From Alphaproteobacteria bacterium (GTDB lineage Bacteria > Pseudomonadota > Alphaproteobacteria > Reyranellales > Reyranellaceae), in assembly GCA_019235415.1 (NCBI GenBank), contig JAFAKN010000006.1:1-64000 (forward strand): a stretch of 64,000 bases of DNA, written 5' to 3'. Shown here in pieces: positions 57,466 to 64,000 of the stretch. The position numbers and the translations under genes are program-made. The number at the start of each line of letters is the position of its first letter. The first letter of the stretch is position 1. The notes beneath the pieces were generated by a model, which ran no database searches, was not told the origin of the DNA, and worked only from the letters and a program-made list of their open reading frames with translations.

Positions 57466-57891
57466 CTAGCCAGCTGGCCTGTTGTCGCGCTGCAGCGCTT
57501 GCACCTTCTTCCCCCAGACTTGATACAAGGTCGGCATGATCCACAGCAGCAAGCCACCGAACGCAATGCCCACTGCGCTGAAAGCTAGATCTGCGACGGA
57601 GGCATGACGACCAGGAGAATAGATCTGCCCAACTTCCAGGATCGCTGCATACGACGCCAGAAGGATGCACTGAACGCCCAGACGAACACGCCCCCGAAGA
57701 GCCAGTCCCATCACTATTGTTGTACCAAGGTAGGCCAGAACGTGTTCCGCGTGACCCACCAAGTGAGATAGGGACGACCGGCCCATTCCAAGGGGCGTCC
57801 GCATCAGCTCGTCGCCGGGAAGCCATGCAAGGACGCAAAGAGCAACGATGCAGAAAATGAATGCGACGCGAAGGAACGGAACCAGCGACAT
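57466..57891 (-). CDS. VanZ-like family membrane protein
   Basis: 141 aa with four hydrophobic helices: FLRVAFIFCIVALCVLAWLP, HVLAYLGTTIVMGLAL, VQCILLASYAAILEVGQIY and VADLAFSAVGIAFGGLLLW. The combination 'H...HVLAYxG', 'ILEVGQ...PGRHASVADL.FSAVG' is the VanZ pattern. The role of such small VanZ proteins is unclear; glycopeptide resistance should not be assumed. No adjacent partner. Confidence 0.85.
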   Translation of the reverse strand: MSLVPFLRVAFIFCIVALCVLAWLPGDELMRTPLGMGRSSLSHLVGHAEHVLAYLGTTIVMGLALRGRVRLGVQCILLASYAAILEVGQIYSPGRHASVADLAFSAVGIAFGGLLLWIMPTLYQVWGKKVQALQRDNRPAG

Positions 57892-58311
57892 CAGATCTGA
57901 AGCCTATCACAGCGTATGCCTATGGCGCTGGACAAAAGCTGTGCGAAAACTGGATGCGAGAGCCACCAGATCAAGTGGCGGCGATGCCGCACTCGGGCGA
58001 GATCGGCATGTGGGCGGTGCAGCCGGATGTCCGCAACTGCCCGGAGCTGACGGAGAAAAATCGAGCCGATGCCTGTCAGCTAGCGCAGGCAATGCCAGCA
58101 CCAATTCGCGCTCGACGCTCGGGGCGGAACGGCTGTCCGCCTCGTGGGCAGTCGGCGGCCCCTATGATCGGGTTGCCGGTAAACCTCGAGGTCATAGTGC
58201 GCGGGCCGCGAGCGCGCCGACACCTGCAGAGAAGGGCGCCCCTCGATCAAACGGGTGGTTTATTCGCGTTCAATGAAGGTGCTATAGTTTGATATCGCAA
58301 GAGCGACATGC
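57892..58311. other. intergenic, no supported gene
   Basis: Divergent spacer between the VanZ-like gene and a receiver-domain gene. The 143-aa plus-strand frame at 57861-58292 overlaps the VanZ N-terminus and has no recognisable domain, so I do not call it. Confidence 0.5.
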
Positions 58312-58725
58312 ATGCCCCAACCGAAAGAAGAGCGAATCTCGAGGCAACGGCGACTTCTGATCGTCGAAGATGAGGTCGTTGTCGCGTGGGAGCATGTCCT
58401 GACCGTGCACGAGCTGGGCTGGGAAGTGTGCGCAACGGTCGCGACGGAGCAAGCCGCGGTCGAAGCGGCATTGCATTTAAAGCCGGACGCCATCTTGATG
58501 GACTACCGACTTGCCCAGGGAGGCGATGGCTTTCTCGCCGCCCGTCTTATTCGCGAAACGAGCGATGCGCCGATCATCTTCTGCACGGCCTACGGGGCCT
58601 CTCTGAGGAATCAGCTCCTGTCGCTACGGCGTACCCAAATTATGAGGAAACCGGTGCTGCCGTCCTCCTTGCAGAAGGCACTGCAAGCGGCCCTGGAGGT
58701 CGAAACTCGGGTAGATGGACAATGA
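58312..58725 (+). CDS. single-domain response regulator (receiver only)
   Basis: 137 aa receiver: LLIVEDEVVVAWE (acidic pocket), phospho-acceptor D64 in AILMDYRLAQGGDG, Thr in IIFCTAYG and Lys in IMRKPVLPSSLQ. There is no output domain. Such CheY-like proteins with 'DYRLAxGxDG' often act with hybrid kinases in alphaproteobacteria. Convergent with the FixJ-like gene; no kinase lies nearby in the window. Confidence 0.92.
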   Translation: MPQPKEERISRQRRLLIVEDEVVVAWEHVLTVHELGWEVCATVATEQAAVEAALHLKPDAILMDYRLAQGGDGFLAARLIRETSDAPIIFCTAYGASLRNQLLSLRRTQIMRKPVLPSSLQKALQAALEVETRVDGQ

Positions 58726-58762
58726 ACGCCCTCCTTGCGCTCGTTGCGCTTGTTGCCGCTGC

Positions 58763-59422
58763 TCAAACCTCCCGATCGTTCGACAGTACCATTCGCACCA
58801 GATGCGATAGATTTTCCGCCTGCATCTTGTCCATCATGCTGGCGCGATAGCCTTCGACCATTCGGAAGCTGAGACTGAGATCATAAGCGATGATCTTGTT
58901 CGACTTGCCGGCAACAAGGCCCGCCAGTACCTGTCGTTCCCGCTCTGACAGCAGCTGCATTCGCCTACGGCATTCGGCCGATCGGAACGCGCGCTCACGC
59001 TCATTGCGCTGAGTAGCCAACGCGGCCTTCACCGCCCTCACCAGCACCCGGTTGTCGAATGGCTTCTCCAACAAGTCGAACGCACCGGCCTTCATTGCCT
59101 CGACGGCGAGTGCCACATCGGCATCCCCTGTCATCATAATCACCGGCACGCGGACTTGCTGCGCGACGAGGCGGCGTTGCAGTTCCAGCCCGTCAATGCC
59201 TGGTATTCGGATGTCGGCGACGACGCATCCAGCTGTGTGGCGTAAACCTCCTTGCAGAAAGGAAGTCGCTGATTCGTGCACTTGGACCGAGAATCCCGAG
59301 GTTTCGAGCAGGAATGCCAATGCCTCCAGAACATCGTTATCGTCGTCTATTACGTGTACGATCTGGCGCGCCAAATTTCGTTCCCCATGCTTGTTCCAGG
59401 AGCAATGGGTCGCCAACCACAT
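58763..59422 (-). CDS. FixJ-like response regulator (receiver + LuxR HTH)
   Basis: 219 aa. Receiver: VHVIDDDNDVLEALAFLLE, D70 in VVADIRIPGIDGLEL, VPVIMMTGDADV and DLLEKPFDNRVLV. HTH about residues 155-215: LSERERQVLAGLVAGKSNKII and MVEGYRASMMDKMQAENL. This matches the FixJ/NarL-type regulators used in redox or oxygen responses. The likely cognate kinase is not in the window. ATG at 59422; a start at the MW... codon is the only one in frame before the receiver. Confidence 0.93.
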   Translation of the reverse strand: MWLATHCSWNKHGERNLARQIVHVIDDDNDVLEALAFLLETSGFSVQVHESATSFLQGGLRHTAGCVVADIRIPGIDGLELQRRLVAQQVRVPVIMMTGDADVALAVEAMKAGAFDLLEKPFDNRVLVRAVKAALATQRNERERAFRSAECRRRMQLLSERERQVLAGLVAGKSNKIIAYDLSLSFRMVEGYRASMMDKMQAENLSHLVRMVLSNDREV

Positions 59423-60672
59423 TGACCATGATGATGAAGCGTCTCACGACCGCTCGAACGACGATCCAACACGAATCACCTTCGCGCCGACGCGCGGCGC
59501 TCCACTCACTCTGGTACCGCCCTGAGCCTGATCCCGCCTCATAGCCGTACCCTCGTGCTCGAAATCCTACTTCGCCGCCAATGTCGACGAAATCAACGTG
59601 CATGCATATTTGACTGCCCATGCGCGCACCTGAACCGCAATCAGGGTTCATAAGCTGATTAGCGAGAATCGGCACATTTGCAAGCTTGACGCTCGCACCG
59701 ACGAGCGAGCGGTTGCGGTGACGCGGTGAGACGGACAAACAAGCCGACTCGAGCCTCGAGGGGATGCTACTGTGCCGCCGGAATACTCATCGGCATTGCC
59801 TGTGCCGCATCGGCCGTGCACCGCCTTTCCAGCGGTATCGTTCCCGTCATGACGACAGACGCTCCGACCCTGCTGGTGCGAATAGCGCCTCATGTGCACC
59901 ACCCTGGCGAAGCAGCGACCGCGCAAGCAGCAAGAGCGCAATGATCGTCTCCTTAGAGCTCAGCGAACGCGCAAAGCACCCCAGCCCCCGCGCCCGCGTT
60001 GATCCCATAGGCTTGTGCTTCGAGCCAACGCCTAATGATCTCGGGAGTTCGGCCAGACCATGAGCAATGCCGCGCAGACCCCGACCGTGCCCGGTCCCAG
60101 TCGTCCGGCCTAATCATCAACTGCGCGATACGCCCATCCAATGGAACGGAAGGCGGCGGTCTGACATTGGGTGGCGCCGCCGGTTTGCGCAGTTCGGCGT
60201 CGTGTGATCCATGTCACGCGGGGCTCTGCTCACCCGATGGTTCGACTTGCAGGGTTCACTTTCGCAACTGCCATTGCGAAGGAGCGGCGGACAAGTCGAG
60301 CCCCTCACTCGAAAAGCTAGCGCGAGCCGCCACGATCTGTCCTTGCAATACCGCTTGCAAAGACGATCCAGCAAAAGAAGGCAGAAAAGTGATGTGAAAG
60401 AAGCACGCGCCATCCGCCGGCGCCTAGCAGTTACGTTCTCTGGCGCGCAAGATCTCGAAGCTTTCGCGTTTTCTGCAGAGACGGTCTCAGTCACCCTTAC
60501 AACGGCGGATTGATCAGCAAGTCGATTCTCGCAGGCCAGGGCCAGTGCTTCGCGTTCCGCACATGCGATCCACTTGCAGTGAGTTGGCCTATCAGGTGCA
60601 CGCATAGAATGTTGATCGGATCTGGCCTTTTTCACATTTCTGTAGTAGAGATGAAAAGACTGGAGGTGGGCT
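59423..60672. other. 1.25 kb without a confident gene
   Basis: Only short frames. The most protein-like is a minus-strand frame at 59953-60141 (listed separately). A plus-strand 72-aa frame (59726-59944) has a hydrophobic N-terminal segment (GILIGIACAASAVHRL) but no family. The composition is lower in GC than the chromosome to the left, as seen by eye, fitting accessory DNA. Confidence 0.5.
59953..60141 (-). CDS. possible small protein or gene remnant (62 aa)
   Basis: The frame reads DGRIAQLMIRPDDWDRARSG, then RTPEIIRRWLEAQAYGIN, more protein-like than its neighbours, and stays open for about 25 further codons upstream (RKPAAPPNVRPPPSVPLDG) without an ATG or GTG. The start taken is a TTG. 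It could be the 3' end of a lost gene. Confidence 0.3.
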   Translation of the reverse strand: MDGRIAQLMIRPDDWDRARSGSARHCSWSGRTPEIIRRWLEAQAYGINAGAGAGVLCAFAEL

Positions 60673-61422
60673 ATGGCTCGCAAACGCCCGTCTCAACATA
60701 GCGCAGACCAGTTTGCTCTCTTTGTCGCGAAAATCAGGGATACCTTGGACGGAGAGGCAGGCGCAAAATTCGACGAAGCGGTGAGCAAGCTCGTCCGCAG
60801 TAACACTGATCGTCAATGGGCACTTGGTAAATCCCCGGTCGGCGCCGGACGTTTTCAACCGGCCCTCCCGGAAAAGCCAGAGTTCGACCAGATCGAACGC
60901 GAGGCGCGAGAGACCGCCGACAGTAGAAATACCTTGCTCCTGTGGATCGGCCGATTGGTCTTCAACTGGTCGAACAACGAGAGCTTGCTTGTCTATGTCC
61001 TGATGCTTTTACTCGGCACTGATGAACGATCTGCGGCGGTCGTATTCGCGACACTCAATACGACCCGCGCTCGACTCGGGTTGGTGCACCGCCTCATGCT
61101 CCTCAAGGTCCGAGACCCTGCAGTTCAACGCGCACTCGCGGCCGTCATCGATCGCTTCAACGAGGCCGGTCGAGTACGAAACGACTTGTTGCATGCTATG
61201 TACTCCGTGAACGAGCGCGGAGAGATCACGCACACCCAGGCGATGCGCTTCGCGGAAAAGCGGGGCCACTTCTCATTTGGCGATCGTCAGCCAGTCGACG
61301 AAGAGCGTTTGGCCGAGCTCAAGCGCGTGGCGGATGAATTGATATCCTTAAATCGCGACCTCTGGGATCTGTTGCCCCGTCTGCGCACTGCCGTCGAACA
61401 AGCGACTGCCTCGGACGGCTGA
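60673..61422 (+). CDS. hypothetical protein with RNxxxH motif (HEPN-like)
   Basis: 249 aa, mostly helical. Around residue 169 it reads GRVRNDLLHAMYSV: R169-N-D-L-L-H174 fits the Rx4H (RNxxxH) signature of HEPN-superfamily ribonucleases, with helices before (LVFNWSNNESLLVYVLMLLLG) and after. HEPN proteins are toxins and antiviral effectors, but also housekeeping. GGAGG lies 6 bases before the ATG. It is alone in accessory DNA next to a transposase remnant. The remaining domain structure is not recognised. Confidence 0.75.
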   Translation: MARKRPSQHSADQFALFVAKIRDTLDGEAGAKFDEAVSKLVRSNTDRQWALGKSPVGAGRFQPALPEKPEFDQIEREARETADSRNTLLLWIGRLVFNWSNNESLLVYVLMLLLGTDERSAAVVFATLNTTRARLGLVHRLMLLKVRDPAVQRALAAVIDRFNEAGRVRNDLLHAMYSVNERGEITHTQAMRFAEKRGHFSFGDRQPVDEERLAELKRVADELISLNRDLWDLLPRLRTAVEQATASDG

Positions 61423-61430
61423 CGCATTCT

Positions 61431-61940
61431 TCAGCAGCAATATGAATAAGACTCCCTAATCCAAGCCGAGCTGCCATCACCATCGCCCAGAAAGCTGTCG
61501 CCTTTGTCGTTGCCTGCGGCGGACAATATTGCGCTCTCCTCGGCCCTCGCCGCCTCGTGCAGCTTGCGCAACATTACCAATGCGGTCCTGAAGGAGACGT
61601 TCAAGATCCGCTGAAGGTGGTGGGGCCGTATCGATTTCGTTCCCCCGTCCGTCAAGTAGATCGCCTGAAGCCATTTATGCAGGGGCACATGGCTGGCGCT
61701 GAAGATAGTGCCGTAGGTGACCGAAAATGTTCGTCGACACGCATAGCACTTGTACGTACCAAGTCGCGTCGAGTTCCCGTTGAGCTTGCCGACCCTGCCT
61801 TGGACCCCGCAGCGTGGGCAAACTGGGCCGTTAGGCCACAGTATGCGCTCGAAGTACTCGTGTGCGCTCATCTCATCCGCGAAGCGCGCGAGGCTTGCTC
61901 GCGATATCGCGCAGTCAGAGTGGTTCATAGCCTGCCCCAA
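61431..61940 (-). pseudogene. truncated IS1595-family transposase (zinc-ribbon N-terminal part)
   Basis: 169 aa. CPRCG ... YKCYACRRTFSVTYGTIF is the zf-IS1595 ribbon, preceded by YFERILWPNGP and followed by HKWLQAIYLTDGG and LNVSFRTALVMLRKLHEA, as in IS1595 transposases. The DDE (ISXO2-like) catalytic domain that should follow after about residue 130 is missing, replaced by an unrelated short tail ending CC. It cannot transpose by itself. Inverted ends were not found by eye. Confidence 0.8.
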
Positions 61941-62572
61941 CAGCTAGCCTGCATCCGCTTCCCACGGCGAGATGCAGTAGCGCCTTTAACTGTGCCTACT
62001 TGGTCGAGTTCGTGCAACTTAATATTTTCAGGGTCACTCATCTCCAATTTGTGATTGGCGTCACTAACAAAATTTCGCGCCGACTCTTTGATGCAGAAAG
62101 ACTAGGCACGGCCGACGACGCCCTCGGCCGACTCTGTGGGTACGAACCTGCGGCGTGGGCCTAAAAAAGATGGCGGGCCTCAGGACGCGTCTCCAGCTCT
62201 GGCAATCCATTCCTTCAAATGCGTGCTCGCAACTGTGGGACTTTGGCGACTTCAAGTTGGCGTTGCCAAGTCGCAGTTCGCCGATTGAGCGCCCTTTGCG
62301 GATCGGGAAGATGGGCCCGGTCGGAGAGAAGGTCGAGTCATCAATCTGATCTCGGATCGTGCGGTCACGAAGCCGCACCCAGTGGAGCCGTGGTTGCGGG
62401 CTCAAACTGAGGGAGGCCGCCATGTAACAGCTTGCTCAGATCGTCGGCCTGATGGGCCCGCGATCTCCACCACGCGGCGCATCGAACTGGCCCTGCCTCG
62501 CACACAGATGGATAGCGGACATGGCTTGGTCGAGCGCCAAATTGCAAAGAGTTTATGTCAGGAGACTAAGTC
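61941..62572. other. 632-base stretch without a supported gene
   Basis: A 119-aa minus-strand frame (62064-62423) is the longest but has no family and reads like a shadow. The region upstream of the Q/G/N-repeat gene should hold its promoter; I could not choose one. Confidence 0.5.
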
Positions 62573-63469
62573 ATGTCTAAGCAGAACCAGGGACAAGGCC
62601 AGGGCCAACTTCAGGGTCAAGCGAACCTCCAGGGCCAAGGCCAGCTTCAGGGCCAAGCGAACCTCCAGGGCCAGGGCCAGGGCCAGGGTCAGGGCCAAAG
62701 CCAGTCTGAAGCTCAGCTGGCAGCCCAGGGTGTGGCGCAGTTCGCCGATTCCAACAACGAGAACGGCAATCTGAACGGCAACGGCAACCTGAACGGCAAC
62801 GGAAACGGCAACGCCAATTTCGATGCCAATGGGAACCTGAACGGCAATGGCAATCTGAACGGCAATGAGAACTCCAACGAGAGCGCGAACTCGTTGCAGA
62901 ACGATCTGACGAACACTGCCAAGAACGAAGTCACAAATGAGGTCGACAACCAGGTCAAGACGAGCGTCGACGTCAAGGTGAACATCGACTTGAGCGGCCT
63001 CGACCTGAAGCCCCAACTCGACGCCTCTATTCACGTCGATCACAACGACGGCATCGCCTTCTCGATGCCGGACTCGGTGACTCAGACTCTCTCCGGCGGC
63101 GGTACGAATACCGCCTTCAACCTCGACCAGATCAACAACCTGGTCAGCAACGGCCATCTGGGGAGTCCGGAGGTCAGCTTCGCCGCTGGCGCCGGAGTCC
63201 TCGACTCGGAAGGCCACTTGTCTCCAGCGGTCTTCACCCAGACGGCAACCGCAACGGGCGGCGAATCCTCGGCCGATCACGCGCAGTCGATCGGGCACGA
63301 CACCAGCCCGGCGTCGATCGCCTCGAATGCCGAGGCGGCGATCACCCAGACCGCATTCACCCAGAGCATCGTGATGGGGGCGAACATCCAGTTCAACTCC
63401 GCTACCTTCAACGTGGTCGGTCATGACACGATCACCGCGGACGGCAGTGCCGCGATGGGCCACCACTAA
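62573..63469 (+). CDS. Q/G/N-rich repeat protein of unknown function
   Basis: 298 aa. Residues 1-45 are QGQ/LQGQ/ANLQGQ repeats, about 60-105 are NGNGNLNGNGN repeats, then a non-repetitive part with DVKVNIDLSGLDLKPQLDAS, HVDHNDGIAFSMPDSV and a C-terminus with many T, S, A and N (ending MGHH). There is no signal peptide; export, if any, would be by a C-terminal or type I route. AGGAG lies 9 bases before the ATG. A further frame begins 120 bases downstream. I recall similar QGQ proteins in Bradyrhizobium-like genomes, annotated as hypothetical. Confidence 0.85.
   Translation: MSKQNQGQGQGQLQGQANLQGQGQLQGQANLQGQGQGQGQGQSQSEAQLAAQGVAQFADSNNENGNLNGNGNLNGNGNGNANFDANGNLNGNGNLNGNENSNESANSLQNDLTNTAKNEVTNEVDNQVKTSVDVKVNIDLSGLDLKPQLDASIHVDHNDGIAFSMPDSVTQTLSGGGTNTAFNLDQINNLVSNGHLGSPEVSFAAGAGVLDSEGHLSPAVFTQTATATGGESSADHAQSIGHDTSPASIASNAEAAITQTAFTQSIVMGANIQFNSATFNVVGHDTITADGSAAMGHH
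62590..62900 (+). repeat. coding low-complexity repeats (CAGGGCCAAGG- and AACGGCAA-type)
   Basis: CAGGGCCAAGGCCAGCTTCAGGGCCAAGCGAACCTC-like units of about 36 bases (two copies of QLQGQANLQGQG), followed by runs of CAGGGC and later GGCAACGGCAACCTGAAC units. They are in frame with the protein and not a CRISPR array: no constant spacer. Confidence 0.85.
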
Positions 63470-63494
63470 ACGAAGCGCTGTGCTTAGGCGTAAA

Positions 63495-63524
63495 GGCTCC
63501 GCCCGGCTTTGGACGGGCGGAGCC
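63495..63524 (+). terminator. strong hairpin after the Q/G/N-repeat gene
   Basis: GGCTCCGCCCG and CGGGCGGAGCC form an 11-pair perfect stem with an 8-base loop, 26 bases after the stop. Followed by CTCTCTC rather than a pure T-run, so termination is likely but not certain. Confidence 0.65.
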
Positions 63525-63588
63525 CTCTCTCAGGCTGCCGAGTAGCTAGCCAGCTGGCCTAGGTGTGGGAACTGGGGTGGAGACCATC

Positions 63589-64000
63589 ATGCAGCTTGAC
63601 GGCAAGGGCTTCATTTCGCGTTTCATCGGCGCGCTGCATATTCCCTTCGATATCGCCGGCCGCACAGTCGACTATGACCCCGATGAGGGCACCCGGCGAC
63701 CGGAGGCGGTCGATCCGGCCAAGCCCCTGCATCCCCAGAAAGGTCCCGAGTTCGACGACCTCGAAACGCATCGATCGCCGACGCCCCCTTCTGTCCCTCA
63801 GGATCCGTGGGAGATAGGCAGCATACGGCCAATCCACTGGCCTAGCGCGCCACCTGCACCTCACGTAGGCGGCCATCCTCCGCCCCCGCATCTCCCTGAT
63901 CCCCCCTCGTCTTCCATTGGTGGCGGCGGAGGAGGCGGAGACGCCATCGGGACGAAGCAAGTGGTGGTCGTCAACATCGACTTGCAAATCGACGTCGACT
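63589..64000 (+). CDS. hypothetical protein, 3' truncated by the window
   Basis: The frame from ATG 63589 (MQLDGKGFISRFIGALHIPF) is open to the last base, so it is not in the ORF track. GGAG lies 8 bases before the ATG. About 137 residues are visible: an N-terminal part, then a Pro/His-rich linker (SAPPAPHVGGHPPPPHLPDP), a poly-Gly run and the start of a strand VVVVNIDLQIDVD. Function is unknown. Its position directly after the Q/G/N-repeat protein and the shared 'VNIDL' wording suggest that the two act together. Confidence 0.75.
   Translation, partial: MQLDGKGFISRFIGALHIPFDIAGRTVDYDPDEGTRRPEAVDPAKPLHPQKGPEFDDLETHRSPTPPSVPQDPWEIGSIRPIHWPSAPPAPHVGGHPPPPHLPDPPSSSIGGGGGGGDAIGTKQVVVVNIDLQIDVD

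Noticed and set aside
57466-57891. VanZ-like gene as a glycopeptide resistance determinant
   Set aside because: Only the VanZ-like domain is present; no vanHAX or regulators, and such proteins are widespread in organisms without resistance.
57861-58292. 143-aa plus-strand ORF upstream of the receiver gene
   Set aside because: Overlaps the VanZ N-terminus in antisense and has no recognisable motif or ribosome site.
60117-60683. 188-aa minus-strand ORF before the HEPN-like gene
   Set aside because: Arg/Ser/Cys-rich, no domain, and crosses the ribosome site of the HEPN-like gene; composition is that of a chance frame.
62590-62900. CRISPR-like array
   Set aside because: Units are short, contiguous and in frame with a protein; there are no spacers of constant length and no cas genes.
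62558-63466. 302-aa minus-strand ORF opposite the Q/G/N-repeat gene
   Set aside because: Its composition is a mirror of the repeats (LALALALA, VQVAVAVQ) and it has no ribosome site; the plus strand has one and a sensible product.
57464-63560. Shared 15-base CTAGCCAGCTGGCCT at about 57.47 and 63.55 kb as att repeats
   Set aside because: Too short and partly palindromic; no integrase or other boundary sign, so chance is likely.

Overview
The window is 64 kb of high-GC DNA from an alphaproteobacterium. The carA/carB/greA and yqeY/dnaG/rpoD neighbourhoods, a Bug-type binding protein, a FixJ-like regulator and dense palindromic intergenic repeats all fit that group. A Reyranella- or Bradyrhizobium-like soil bacterium is my best guess, from recall only.

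Layout. 1-13.1 kb: catabolic and redox genes, namely the end of an FAD oxidoreductase, a LacI regulator, an M19 dipeptidase, an amidohydrolase, an EF-G-like GTPase, a thioredoxin-fold gene interrupted by one in-frame TGA, msrP, a Bug binding protein, and a CoA-ester set (enoyl-CoA hydratase, acyl-CoA dehydrogenase, CaiB transferase). 13.2-27.9 kb: housekeeping genes (trxB with a LysR gene, an Lrp regulator, a septation-protein homologue, greA, carB, carA, yqeY, dnaG, rpoD). 28.1-52.7 kb: an overlapping lipoprotein/response-regulator/sensor-kinase set, then a Wzx/Wzy-type exopolysaccharide locus (manC, Wza- and Wzc-like proteins, several glycosyltransferases, a priming transferase, polymerase, beta-helix protein, flippase, fcl, gmd, FkbM methyltransferase, galE) and an MscS channel. 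52.8-55.9 kb: NUDIX hydrolase, luciferase-like oxidoreductase, amidohydrolase and tRNA-Thr. 56-64 kb: gene-poor accessory DNA with a 3' fragment of tRNA-Pro, a VanZ-like gene, two response regulators, an RNxxxH (HEPN-like) protein, a truncated IS1595-type transposase and a Q/G/N-repeat protein followed by an open frame running off the window.

How the genes work together. manC, gmd and fcl supply GDP-mannose and GDP-fucose, and galE supplies UDP-galactose. The priming transferase and glycosyltransferases build a repeat unit, which Wzx, Wzy, Wzc and Wza flip, polymerise and export. The ChvI/ChvG-like pair lies just upstream and may control the locus.

Most interesting observation. In 6854-7300 a thioredoxin-fold gene has TGA exactly at the first position of its CxxC motif (U-G-G-C). 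The frame is otherwise intact, it has a cis-Pro motif, a small hairpin follows the TGA at a plausible selenocysteine-insertion distance, and msrP lies next to it. I read it as a candidate exported selenoprotein. The ORF track splits and hides this gene.
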